Assembly (NCBI RefSeq): GCF_030272615.1
Contig: NC_081414.1
Location: 232,674,733 to 232,738,732 of the forward strand
Source: Cryptomeria japonica
Lineage: Eukaryota; Streptophyta; Pinopsida; Cupressales; Cupressaceae
DNA length: 64,000 nt
Direction of reading: 5' to 3'
The position numbers were made by a program, and so were the translations under genes. The number at the start of each line of letters is the position of its first letter. Positions within the stretch are counted from its first letter, which is position 1. A model generated the notes under the pieces. The model saw nothing but the letters and a program-made list of their open reading frames with translations, had not been told where the DNA came from and made no database searches. This document shows positions 36,105 to 49,089 of the stretch, one piece after another.

Positions 36105-39093
36105 TTTTGTTCGTCGTGTGCACAAACCGACGTCGCGAGCATATCTGGGTGGGCAGGTTTATGCTAGGCATGCCCCTGTCATGCATCCCAAAGGGCCGAA
36201 ATGTCAAGAGTCATACCGTACCGATGCGATCTCTCAATTGCCTTGAGTCCAAAAAATTGTCAAAATTTGACGGACTGTTTCTTCAAATCCAGGACACATA
36301 TGGTCGATCTGTTTGATCTCGTGGGGTTGCATGAGGATCCTTTACAATATCCTATCTCGGTTTTCGACAACTCGGAGCCATTTTCAATTATTAGCATTTT
36401 TTCGCATGCTCCAAAAACCGTCAGTTGCATGCAATGAAAAGTTGCAAGATTGGCTAGAATTGATTCAGTTCATCGTGTGCACAAACCGACATCATGAGCA
36501 CATATGGGTGGGAAGGTTTATGCTAGGCATGCCCCTATGGTGCATCCCAAAGTGCCAGAACATCGAGAGTCATTCCGTACCGGTGCGATCTCTCAAGTGC
36601 CTTGAGTCCAAAAAATTATCAAAATTTGACGGACTGTTTCTTCAAATCCAGGACACATATGGTCAATCCGTTTGATCTTGTGGGGTCGCGTGAAGCTCCT
36701 CTACAATGGCCTATCTCAAGTTTTGATGACTCGAAGCCATTTTCAATTAGTAGCATTTTTTCGCCTGCTCCAAAAACCATCAGTTGCATGCAATGAAAAG
36801 TTGCAAGATTGGCTAGAATTGATTCGATTCATCGTGTGCACAAACCGACATTGTGAGCGCGTCTGGATGGGCAGGTTTACACTAGGCATGCCCTTGTCAT
36901 GCATCCCAAAGCACCAGAACGTCAAGAGTCATACTGTATCGGTGCGATCTCTCAAGTGCCCTGAGTCCAAAAAATTGTCAAAACTTGACAGACTGTTTCT
37001 TCCAATCCAGGACACATATGGTCGATCCGTTTGATCCTGTGGGGTTGTGTGAGGCTCCTCTACAATGGTTTATCTTAGTTTTTGACTACTCAGAGCCATT
37101 TTCAATTAGTAGCATTTTTTTCGCCTGCTCCAAAAACCATCAGTTGCATGCAATGAAAAGTTGCAAGATTGGCTAGAATTGATTCAGTTCGTTGTGTGCA
37201 CAAACCGACGTTGCGAGCGTGTCCGGGTGAGCAATTTTATGCTAGGCATGCCCCTGTCATGCGTCCCAAAGCACCACAATGTCGAGAGTCATACCGTACC
37301 GCTACGATCTCTCAAGTGCCCTGAGTCCAAAAAATTGTCAAAACTTGACGGACTGTTTCTTCCAATCCAGGACACATATGGTTGATCTATTTGATCTCGT
37401 GGGGTCACATGAGGCTCCTCTACAATGTCCTATCTCGGTTTTTGATGAATCAGAGCCATTTTCAATTAGTAGCATTTTTTTTGCCTGGTCCAAAAACCGT
37501 CAGTTGCATGCAATGAAAAGTTGCAAGATTGGCTAGAATTGATTCGGTTAGTCGTGTGCACAAACTGACATCGCGAGCACGTCTAGGTGGGAAGGTTTAC
37601 ACTAGGCATGCCCCTGTCATGCATCCCAAAGCACCAGAACGTCAAGAGTCATATCGTACCGGTGCAATCTCTCAAGTGTCGTGAGTCCAAAAAATTGTCA
37701 AAAGTTGACGGACTGTTTCTTCCAATCCAGGACACATATGGTTGATCTGTTTGATCCCGTGGGGTCATGTGAGGATCCTCTACAATGGCCTATCTCAGTT
37801 TTTGATGAATCAGAGCCATTTTTGATTGGTAGCATTTTTTCGCCTGCTGCAAAAGTCGTCAGTTGCATGCAATGAAAAGTTGCAAGATTGGCTAGAATTG
37901 ATTCAGTTCATCATGTGCACAAAACGACATCGTGAGCACATCTGGGTGGGAAAGTTTATGCTAAGCATGCCCCTGACGTGCATCCTAAAGCACCAGAACG
38001 TCAAGAGTCATACCATACCAGTGCGATCTCTCAAGTGCCCTGAGTTTAAAAAATTGTCAAAACTTGATGGATTGTTTCTTCCAATCCAGGACACATATGG
38101 TCAATTTGTTTGATCCTGTGGGGTCATGTGAGGCTTCTCTTCAATGGCCTATCTCAATTTTTGATGACTCAGACCCATTTTCAATTAGTATCTTTTTTTT
38201 TCCTGCTCCAAAAACTGTCAGTTGGATGCAATGAAAAGTTGCAAGATTGGCTAGAATTGATTTGGTTCATCATGTGCACAAACCGACATCGCGAGTGCGT
38301 CCAAGTGGGCATTTTTACGCTAGGCATGCCCCTGTCATGCATCCCAAAGCACCAGAACATCAAGAGTCATACTGTACGGGTGCGATCTCTCAAGTGCCCT
38401 GAGTCCAAAAAATTATCAAAACTTGACGGACTGTTTCTTCCAATCCAAGACACATATGGTCGATCCGTTTGATCCCGTGGGGTTGCGTGAGGCTCCTCTA
38501 CAATGGCATATCTCAGTTTTTGATGACTCAGATCCATTTTCAATTAGTAGCATTTTTCGCCTGCTTCAAAAACCGTCAATTGCATGCAATGAAAAGTTGC
38601 AAGATTGGCTAGAATTGATTCAGTTCGTCATGTGAAGAAATTGATGTTGTGAGCACATCCGAGTGGGTAGGTTTATGCTAGGCATTCCCCTGTCGTGCAT
38701 CCCAATGCACCAGAACATTGAGAGTCATACTATACCAGTGCGATCTCTCAAGTGTCTTGAGTCCAAAAAATTGTCAAAACTTGACAGGCTGTTTCTTCCA
38801 ATGCAAGACATATGGTTGATCCGTTTGATCCCGTGGGGTCGCGTGAGGCTCCTCTACAATGGCCTATCTAAGTTTTTGATGACTCGGAGCCATTTTCAAT
38901 TAGTAGCATTTTTTCACCTGTTGCAAAAGTCATCAATTGCATGCAATGAAAAGTTGCAAGATTGGCTAGAATTGATTCGGTTCATCGTGTGCACAAACCG
39001 ACGTCATGAGCGCGTCTGGGTGGGAAGTTTTACGATAGGCATGCCCCTGTCATGCATCCCAATGCACCAGAATATCGAGTGTCATGCCCTACT
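36105..39093. repeat. 360-bp satellite array, about 8.3 copies
   Basis: The landmark TCAGTTGCATGCAATGAAAA (with variants) recurs at 36,421, 36,780, 37,140, 37,500, 37,860, 38,219, 38,578 and 38,936, so the monomer is almost exactly 360 bp. A second landmark, GTGTGCACAAACCGAC, appears nine times. Copies are diverged by point changes but hardly by length. Because 360 is a multiple of three, one frame stays open and gives apparent repeated proteins of 95-174 residues that I do not consider genes. The monomer is richer in GC than its surroundings and sits exactly between the two convergent transposon genes. Confidence 0.96.
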
Positions 39094-39406
39094 GACACAA
39101 TGTAGAAGTTGCTTGACAACTTTTTTGACAATTTTTTTGACAACAATGACAATTTTTGCTCAAATTGTATCTAGTCTCAATCTATGACCCCTATGACCCA
39201 ATAATGACTCAAATAATTCTCCATGATTATACAAGAATCAAGAATGCTCATTATTGACTAGGGACACATCACATATACTCAAAACATAGTCACAAAACAT
39301 TGACACACAAAATAGTCACAAAACATTGTCACATATTATTCAAAAATTTGCCTCTAAATATGGTCAAATCAGCTCTTGGCTATTTGATTATATAGAAAAA
39401 TGTCTT

Positions 39407-39665
39407 ACAAATCATCTCATGGGCTTTTATACAAAATTTGGCATTACAATATGTGTGATTCAACTCATCGCCATTTTAATATATAAATCATCTCATGGGC
39501 TTTTATACAAAATTTGGCATTACAATATGTGCGATTCAGCTCATCGCCATTTTAATATACAAAATTTGGCATGTACATATGTACAAATCAGCTCATTGCC
39601 ATTTAAATATACAAAATTATGCCCCTAAACTTGTAAAAATCAGCTCATGGGTATTTATATATACA
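39407..39665. repeat. Degenerate tandem repeat of about 50-76 bp
   Basis: TCTCATGGGCTTTTATACAA followed by AATTTGGCATTACAATATGT recurs 76 bp apart (39,415 and 39,491). Shorter variants follow (GGCATGTACATATGTACAAA, then TGCCCCTAAACTTGT), each ending CAGCTCAT. It lies between the satellite and the 3' end of the transposase-like gene. Confidence 0.85.
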
Positions 39666-39738
39666 AAAAATGAATATAGAACAATTCATCGATGATTTAT
39701 ACAAAATTCTCAAAATCATTCTACTCTAAACCTTAGAA

Positions 39739-42705
39739 TCAATCAAGTGAGCCTTCAGGATCAACTCTAACCCGTATTGTGTCAAGTATTGCCTCATGGT
39801 CAGATTCATGAACTTTCCATAAAATCTTGTTATGAGGTCTACCACGATACTTCATCAAATGAATATTTGTTGCAACAAGAAGGTTAGAGAAATGAAGAAT
39901 ATGTCTGTGTGTTTCAAAGTCCTCGAACAACCAAACATCAAAATTCTTGATAGGGTATCTCCGAAGCCATGTTCCTGTCATGACAACAGACCCTATTGGG
40001 TACTCAATACCCTCTCTGTCAATGATTATGGTTATTAATTTTCTTTTAGGCTCAACACAACGACACAAATAGTAATTTGTTCCTTCTTCATTATTCTCTT
40101 CTGCAACAACTACATACACATGACCTACATTTTATAGTGTTAATTAATACCAAAAATAAAGTATGATGTACAACAAAATGAACCAAAAAGAATACTTGCA
40201 AAAAAATTAACTCAAAAATCACCTGAATCCACTAGGTCGGATACATGGTCAAAATCCACTGATGTCTCCATCTGGCTCAATTGTAGTGCTTTGGGAATTT
40301 GATATGAATCAATAGGAACCAACGGTCTACAAGACCATTTGTCAACCCACTCTTGTGATTCACATTCTTCCCACAAACAATACATGCATGAAGAGCAAAA
40401 ACATACCATATGTCTCGTATAAATTACCAGTGAACTTGAATTTGAACTCATAAATGAGTGCATGTCACTCGATCCTACAACTGTACAACAATCTGGATAG
40501 TTTTCAATGTAAAATTCAGTGATCAACCAAAAATATCTACGAACCAATGACATACCTGGATTACCTGGACCCGTCGTAGACTTACACCATCGTACAATTG
40601 TTTCTGCATCTACCAACTCAGCACCACCTTCATACTTCAATTTTTCCCTAGCTAGGGCTCTTTTCACACATGCTCCTGCACCATCGTGCTCTCCCTTACC
40701 ATGTCCAGCCTCAGTGAAATTCCAAAAATGTTGTACATTGCTTGTCACATGCATCCTTGTCAACCAATAAAACATCCTTGCATTCTTGAATTGTGCGGTG
40801 CAATTATCTGACCATATTAAGTGTCAGTTGTATCGTATGTTCCTTTCCCTTAAACTATCATAGAAAACTTTAAAGCATCCTTGTACAAACTCCGATGAAT
40901 GATTGCGATCATCACTTATGTAGAAGTGATACTCTCTTACAACCTTTCTATCCTCCTCTGTACTATCATATGCATGCATGAATGCTATGGTTACAAAAAT
41001 AGAAACTTGTGTAGAGTGATAATACATGGATTGCACTTCATTTTGAGGTTGTAGTGTATAATTTTCAGCAAAATCAACGATAGAGACAATGGTGCCAAGA
41101 GGAAATATGTCCTTACATAACTTGAATTGCTCATCTAACCATCGAGCTTTATGTGTATGCATTATGTATTCATAAACTAGTTTTTCTTGAAACATTTTTA
41201 TAAATTGAGCTACACATATATCATTTTTCACTAGCTCACATCTCTTCAAATCTTTTCCATCTTTAACTCCATATGTGACTGTCTTTTATTTTCTGAAAGA
41301 AACTAGTTTCGTACCAATTTCATGTGTGCTCTCCAAATGTACACATCTTGGTAAACATTGCAAACCACCACATATAGCACAAGAACCTTCCAAACAAGGC
41401 ATCTTATAATAAATGAAACCATCATGTCTATTACGTAGCACACTTGAAATAAATTCTCTTACCGACTTAGGAGGTGCTTGTATATTACATTCCTGCAAAA
41501 AATCGTTAGTGTGCAAAGTAGAACAAATATGACGAAAAATATCATAATGCATGGAAAATTCAATATGCATCCTACAACAACACATGGTGCGTACATAATT
41601 AATCTTAATATAAAAAGGTTTTGCCATTTCAAAAATTCTTTGAGAAATTCTTATTTGAGGAAACTTTTGAAGGAATCTTTCATAAAATTTAGTTTGAGTC
41701 ATATCCAAATAGTGTTTGGCATGTGGCTCACGATTTTTAGACCCAATTCGCCTTCTAACAACATCTCTTTGGTTGGGCAATACTCGTGTTGTCATGCCAA
41801 AAAATTTCAATTAATGTTTTTAGTGCATCAACAACAACCTTGTCTTTGCGTGGTAGTCTACCCGAGAATGCCCAAAGAGAATTATTGTTAGGTTCCTTTA
41901 TTTGTTCCTGCCTCTTTAATGCTTTACTTAATGTTGTTCTACTAACGTTTAATGACTTACTTGTTTTGCTTATCAAACAATCTTTTTTTATTTTCTTGCT
42001 CATTATGGTTGATGTAATGACACGTCGAGTAGCATTAGAATCTTTACTACGTGATTATTAACCAATAGATTGATATGCATCAAATAGATTTCTGACAATA
42101 GTTCTTTCACTATTACTTTCAGATGATCTTAGGCCTAGAATTTTCATTGTCTCTCTAAAATTCAAATTTTTAATCATTTGAACAATTAATTGACATCTTG
42201 CAATTTGATTTAAGTTTTTAGAATAGTTTTCCCATATTCTTTTAACCATTCTCCTACAAGTTCGTTCATTCATTTTATTGGGCATTGACTTCAATATATT
42301 CTCATCAATGTCAATTAGATACTTTGGTTTCCTATGAATGATTCTAGGAGGTGTTAACATCGGTGCATTATGTACATTCAATTCATCAAGTAGAGAAGGT
42401 GTAATATGTTCATCATTTAATTGATTATTCAATGCAGTATCTTCTTCAATTGCATTAGGTTCCAACGGTAAATTATCAAATGTTTCTTCTTCAATTGTAT
42501 TAGGTTCAAATGGTAAACTATCAAATGTTTCTTCTTCAATTGCATTAGGTGCATTATATTCGTTTGGTAAATCGAATTGAGATGTTGAGGATGACATACC
42601 TTCTTCTCCCATTGTTCTTATTTCATACAATTTCTTCATACGCTGCCTTTGTCTTTCCTTTTGAGCCTCTCGTTGTTCCATTGTTCCTCGCTTTTTCTTT
42701 CCCAT
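39739..42705 (-). pseudogene. DDE-type transposase-like gene of the candidate transposon (unassigned superfamily), one intron
   Basis: The start ATG (42,705) opens a basic N-terminus (MGKKKRGTMEQREAQKERQR). Then comes CRRMVKRIWENYSKNLNQIA, a helix-turn-helix-like KSLNVSRTTLSKALKRQEQI near 41,945, HDNT continuing as RVLPNQRDVVRRRIG, and a Cys-rich patch (CLEGSCAICGGLQCLPRC) near 41,370. The catalytic-looking part is VSIVDFAENYTL (about 41,075), QSMYYHSTQVSIFVTIAFMH, HFYISDDRNHSSEFVQGCF, IWSDNCTAQFKNARMFYW (about 40,810) and FTEAGHGKGEHDGAGACVKR (about 40,700), a D...D...E/D pattern with the HGKG-x-x-DG-x-G-x-x-K signature. A 97-nt GT-AG intron (40,126-40,222) joins LVDSG to HVYVVVAEENNEEG. The last exon ends at 39,739. 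About 957 codons in total. Breaks: TAA TAA at 42,055-42,060, a 1-nt loss near 41,795, TAA at 41,286 and TGA at 40,824. All lie within one continuing frame, so decay is mild. Confidence 0.75.
40126..40222 (-). other. Intron in the transposase-like gene
   Basis: Minus-strand exon ...GATTCAG meets GTGATTTTTGAG, and the intron ends ...AAAATGTAG before GTCATGTGTATG. Splicing restores GGT (Gly) and lets the protein continue for 125 codons. Without splicing the frame stops four codons past the donor. The AT-rich 97-nt length is normal for plants. Confidence 0.8.
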
Positions 42706-42905
42706 GGTTGATATCGGCTGACCTAAATAGAATCATATTACATATATATGTAAAGAAAAGTTCATAAATAAACAAATAACCACAAATATGCATCTTATCA
42801 CTATTTTTTAGAATCAAACTATTAAACAATCATAATTCAATCATTTGAAACCATGCAAAAATAAAAAAAACTAATAAAAACAACAATTCAATCATTTGAA
42901 ATCAT

Positions 42906-43320
42906 GCAAAAACAAAAATTTCACTTACTTTTATGTATACAACAGTGATAGAAGTGCAGACATAGTTCCAATGGGGCCTTCAACGACCTCAAAAACTTCT
43001 TTTGAGGCCGTTGAGGCTCTTGGGCAACTAAAACTATGTCTATAAACCACGTATGTGCTACATTAATAACCGCGTACACGCTGTTAGACCATAAAATGTT
43101 GACAAGCACAACAGTATTCTTTTTTCCCATTCTGGACTGATAAGTAGCACGTACGCGCTACTAAGCCTAAAAAATGTTATCGCATGGTAACAAATAATGG
43201 GAATAGTACCCCGTACGCGCTTATGAGTAATAAGTACCACGTACACGCTCCTTTGCCTTAAAAAAGTTATGGCAGGGTAGTGAACTAATAGTTTTAGTAC
43301 CCCGTACGCGCTATTGGTAG
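42906..43320. repeat. Right subterminal array A of CGTACG-type palindromes (6 copies)
   Basis: Sites are CACGTATGTGC (43,048), CGCGTACACGC (43,071), GCACGTACGCGCT (43,147), CCCGTACGCGC (43,210), CACGTACACGC (43,238) and CCCGTACGCGCT (43,301). The array begins with TTCACTTACTTTTAT and ATAGAAGTGCAGACATA, which recur near 44,908 ahead of array B. It lies 340 bp upstream of the transposase start codon, mirroring array and gene at the left end. Confidence 0.8.
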
Positions 43321-43340
43321 TAGAAAAGATGTGAATGAAA

Positions 43341-44177
<837 letters not shown>

Positions 44178-44904
44178 TATGACCTCTTAGGAAACGATAC
44201 GACCTATAATGACACCTAAAGGGGTCATATGGGGCTAATAAAATGATATATTAAATTTAAAGTTATGAATAGAACATCATACAATGAGACTCCAAGCAAA
44301 CAAACAACGAGGCTTTGCTAAAAAGCAAATGTAAGAGCTTGACCTAACCCTAAGAGTACTGCCTAAGTTCTAAAACATATGATGCTATTAAATTTGCAAG
44401 GTTATAAGACTGATCTCGATTGTGACTATAGGAATTACACAATTGATTTCTTTCATGGGAATGTACCGTTCCAAGCTGTTTGACAAGTGATGATCATCAT
44501 ATACTACCACTGCCATGCATACAACAAACTTTAATTTATTTAGGTGACAGGTGTTGTGTAACAACATGGGAACTCTCGTATACCCACCACTATCATTCTA
44601 CATGACATCATCTGTGTTACTCTCCCTCTTTCTCTTCCTACCTATTGTTTCCTTCTGAAAAACCTATTGCATGTACTCTGACTCATCATGTTGCTTTGTT
44701 GACATTGTTTTCCACATCTGCTTTGCTCATTAAAAACACATTCGAGAAGAATATTGCTACATGTTTCCTTGTTTGTCACGACAATACACCCGTGGTTCAA
44801 TTTCAAACCCTATTCCTCCTATTCAATATACACACACAAATCCATCAGTCAATTTTTTTAGGAGAGAATACATGATAAAAATCAAAGAGGAAGTTGCAGA
44901 CAAG

Positions 44905-45008
44905 AAATACATTCACTTACTTCTATAGAAGTGCAGACACAATTGCAGTGGGGTATGGAGGGAGGGAGGGAGAGAATAAGAGAAAGAGGGATGGGGTATG
45001 GAGGAAGG

Positions 45009-45069
<61 letters not shown>

Positions 45070-45259
45070 CACCTTGTATGTGTTTGAGAGGGGGAGACAA
45101 TACACTTACATGTGTATATATATGTTTAATATATTATATATATACATATATTATATGTATATAAACATATTATATATACAATATCATATTATGCACATAT
45201 TATATATTATTTATATTATATGTATATACACATATTATATATAGAATATCATATTATAT
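44905..45259. repeat. Second (GA)n tract and (TA)-rich tract beside a duplicated subterminal leader
   Basis: 44,908-44,940 repeats the TTCACTTACTT / ATAGAAGTGCAGACA leader of array A. 44,950-45,068 is GA-rich and again contains GGGGTATGGAGGAAGGGAG. 45,113-45,259 is mainly TATATA/ATATTA with several inverted repeats. It looks like a partial duplication of the array-A side followed by independent simple-repeat growth. Confidence 0.85.
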
Positions 45260-45261
45260 AA

Positions 45262-45394
45262 TAGCACGTGCGCACTGTTTATAGTAAAGGTAGCGCATAC
45301 GCGTTGTTTATAGGGAAACAAGCGCGTACGCGTTGCTTACACTATAAGTACCTCGTACGCGCTTTTTAAACCATAAGTACCCCATACACACTTT
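45262..45394. repeat. Right subterminal array B of CGTACG-type palindromes (5 copies)
   Basis: Sites are GCACGTGCGCACT (45,263), GCGCATACGCG (45,292), GCGCGTACGCG (45,322), CTCGTACGCGCT (45,351) and CCCATACACACT (45,381), spaced about 30 bp. The same consensus is found in array A and at the left end. About 870 bp of AT-rich DNA separates it from the right inverted repeat, unlike the left end where the gap is about 40 bp. Confidence 0.8.
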
Positions 45395-46212
45395 TGACTG
45401 TTTAGGCTTGGAAATAGGCCTGAATGACAAAGCTACGATTTGGAAGTTTGATTTCCCTCCATTTCTCTCATTTTTGATATGTTTTATTTTATCAACTTGG
45501 TTTATCGACTTTGTCATCATCAGGTTTACACTTCATAAAGTGGGTATTTCTAAAATTGCCACCATATTTTCACCCATCTTCTGAGTTTTCTAACCACATA
45601 ATTTTTTTTCAATTTGAACAACAATAACATATTATTATTGAATTTCTTTTACCAGTGTCTCCATAGTTCTCACCGACATAGGAGCACCATTTTTTGAATA
45701 ACTTTTGATATACTTATCCAAATTTAAAAAACTTTACATATTATTGTAGTGCACTTGATTCTTTACAATTTAATTTTTTTTTTTGTATTTTCGATTTTTT
45801 AGTGCAACTTATGCTTTGCGCACAAACAAGTACCTAATTTTCAGGATGTGCTCGACTGGAAAAATCATAAAAAAAAAATACTCAACAAAAAATAGAAAAA
45901 AAATACACATCTTCTAATGCTCACTCTTAACTATCTTTCTGCCAAAGGATTTGTCAAAATACTAAATCTAACTATGACTTTTTTGATGTGCACGTCAGAC
46001 ACTATGTTATGTTTTTCAGAAAAAATCAGGGTCAATTTTTCGTGCGCGAAGGATTTGACCCTCTTAATCTTATCCAATTTTGAAAAAGTTTAGTAGTTTG
46101 GAAACTAGATTTAGAGTACTACAATATTTGTTCTTTGATTATCTTCATATCTTGAGTGGATGACTTTCAAATTTTGCCTCCAAGTTCAGGTTCACCTGAT
46201 TTCAGAAAAAAA

Positions 46213-46261
46213 GTGTCCACTTATACCCCCCTTTTTGACCACCATCTTTGTGCACTTACCC
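46213..46261 (-). repeat. Right terminal inverted repeat
   Basis: The reverse complement reads GGGT, two mismatches, GTGCACAAAGATGGTGGTCA (46,255-46,236), a G-rich insert, then GTGGACAC (46,220-46,213), matching the 31.93-kb end in inverted orientation. A short + frame runs across it (46,156-46,419) but shows no domain. Confidence 0.7.
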
Positions 46262-49089
46262 ATAAGTTGAAGGAAGGAAAGAATGATAATTTCAATTCAT
46301 TCTTAGGCCAATGGCGAAACTTACAGTTGCAAAAAATGAGAGAAAATATAAAAATCTTCAAGAGAAGTGAAAGAGCAAAGAGTAGCTCAAGTCGGCATAG
46401 AGAGAACCCTTTACAATGAAGCTTAACAACCTATATATAATAAACCAATCGCAAAAGAGAGACCAATGGTCAAGGGGAGAAAGCTTCAAGAATATGCGAA
46501 GACAAAAAAAAAAAAAAGATGCAGCAAAGGCAAACTCTTTAGTCATGAGCATGGGAGACTAAGAGAAAAGAAAGAGAATGCCAAAAAGGAACATACCTGT
46601 AAAAGAGATGCGAACATTGGAGGAGACACCCACCACAAACACGACTTCAAAGAGCTAAATGAAACCTTAAAGATCTCTCCAAGGGCTCATATAGACAATT
46701 TGAAAGAAGGCTCCTTCCACAATGCAATCATTGCATCATTAATGAAGCTCAATCCCAAGAATGCAAGTTTGTATAAGAGGGAGAACAAATCGTGTTTAGG
46801 GAGTGCCAATACAAGCAAAGGTGAAGACATCAAATTTAAAATTAAAAAAAACACTTGTAATCGGGCTTTAGAGACCAAATTACAAGTGAGGGAAAAACGT
46901 CTTCTTTATGTTTACCAAAACATATACTTATAATTGGGTCCTAGGGACCCAATTGCAAGTGAATGAATTTTTTTTAACTTTAAGACCATAAAACGACTTG
47001 TTTTCTAGGAAATTTCACGGGATACTTTTTAGGTCATAACCTTTTTTCTTCTTCTTGTTTTGTAAATTGTAACTCACCTATTGGTGTCTCTAATGTATTG
47101 GGAATACTCCATCGTGTTTAAAACCTTATATCACAATTGAGCTTAAGTTTTATATACGAGGGATTTCTATTTTGTCAATTTGAACACAAGATACATTCCC
47201 AGCTTAGCTTGAAGCCAGGTTATCATCATGACTAAAAACGCTCCATTGGACAGGTCGACTAAATAATTGTGTTTATTTTTCCAAGAAAATATGTGAATAT
47301 CTTGTGTTAATTTTCTGGAAAATACGTGATGTTATTGATAGCTTTTAGTGTTGTGCAAAAATTGTAAAAGGTGACTGAACTCGATTTACTATATACCCTT
47401 TTTATGCAGTGCAGAGTAGGCTTAAACCCTTTTATTAAGGTTTCTGAACAAGTACCAGACTCAAACATCCTTGAGATATGGGCTACCCTTTTCTGAGATG
47501 GAATTGGACTTAATCCTGGTTTTAGGAGTGTCAACAACCATCATATTAAAACCTCACTATCATTTAACAACACCACCTAGACATTAAGTACATCATAACC
47601 CAATTCTTATGTTTAAAGCTGAATTTATATGAACCACTACTATAAGCTATGTTTCCTGTTCCTGCCTGCGAGGACCAGCTGCAGATTAGGGCAATTTTAG
47701 CAATAGATTTAGTGGTAAAGCCACAAACTCGACTTATTGCCCCTAAAATAAGGATTCTCTTTGTTTCCCATATTTGCTTCTGCTTCATTGAAGGTTATGC
47801 TGTTGCAACATATAATCATATTCAAATGAAAATTCTTATTGTGTATCTTCATCAATGAGAACATCCATCGCATAGCCTCTCTGCATTATTGTGAGCATTT
47901 GAATTTTATGGGATTTGGGCTGCTCGGGGCATTTGATTTTATCGTGGTTGGGTTGTCCTGTGGCCTGTTGAGATGTCTTGTTTGCGGTCGGTTAACCTTT
48001 GCTGCTTTTTTAGCGCAATATTTGAATTGTTTGCTTTTTTAGTCTACTTTTTTTTGTTGCTTACTCTCAATGGACCACAAATTTGAAATTCAATTTGTGA
48101 ATTTATGAATTTAAGTTGCTTTTTGGGGTTTTTTTTCCTGGTTCGTGCTGTCATATATATGTGTACATGTAAGCACATTTTGTTCGTTGTTATGGAAAAA
48201 AAATCTAAAAGTGGGCTAGCTTCGTGCATCTTCATCTCTTAACCATTGGATCTCATGGACATCATTAAAATTCCTTCATTCATTTATCCCCATTTTCTAA
48301 ACAGAACACATTTTTGTGAACTTATAAATTCAATGGGTTTTAGAAACATAATTAGTGGTTTTAAAAACATAATTAGTTTAGGAACATAATTAGTACTTTT
48401 TTCATTATATAATTTCAATTTTTTTTAGTAACATATCCTCCTTTATATTTGGATGCTTCGATATAAAGCTATCTTTTCTAGTGCTTTTCCTTGCATGGAA
48501 GTGATTATGCATGGTTTATTTTCTAATATTATTTTTGTAGTAGGGGACTCTAGCTAAAGTCTTGAAGGAGAAGTATGGCAACAACTCTCAAGTACAATCA
48601 CAGTTATCTTGCGAGGCTTTTTGGCTTGGTAGAGCCTTCTTCCAACTTGTTGATATCTATTGTATATTATTTTTCTTCTAATAAATTTATGCATTTTTCT
48701 AAAAATAAAAAAGTAATGTGTTGTATTAGGGAATGTTATCCAACCCCTAGATGCAACAAGGCATGTATGCCTCTCATACATCATAGTCATTCCATCAATT
48801 AGCGTGCTTTCATGTTTGTTAGGCTTACTTTTCTACCCAACACGAAAACATTGAATGGATTTATTTCAAGAGTTTGGTTTTTTTTTCAACATGTTTATAT
48901 TGATTGGTGTCTTGTTACATGTATCATTTTAATATAAGATTTTTACTTTAATATATTTTAAAAAATAAGAGGTTGTTTATAAAGAAAGTATTTATTTACA
49001 CTTTATAAAATTTCATGATGTTTTATTAAGATTTAAATGAACATCTTATAAAAATTATTTCTTAAAAAAATCAAAAAATTGTGTATTTT
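46262..49089. other. Spacer without recognised gene
   Basis: A 155-codon Lys-rich + frame (46,466-46,933) has no recognisable motif, so I do not call it. A perfect 10-bp-arm hairpin (AATTGGGTCC, loop TAG, GGACCCAATT) lies at 46,932-46,954. The rest is AT-rich. A short exon-like stretch near 48,545-48,600 (LAKVLKEKYGNNSQVQ) is too short to identify. Confidence 0.5.

Noticed and set aside
36046-39187. Repeated + frames of 60-174 codons
   Set aside because: They follow the 360-bp satellite period (a multiple of three) and are interrupted at different places in each monomer, so they are by-products of the repeat.
46466-46933. 155-codon Lys-rich + frame
   Set aside because: No domain or splice structure, composition follows A-rich DNA, and the opposite strand also has open frames. 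Not enough for a gene call.
48545-48600. Exon-like stretch between an AG and CAG encoding LAKVLKEKYGNNSQVQ
   Set aside because: Too short, no GT donor at the end and no neighbouring exons recognised.
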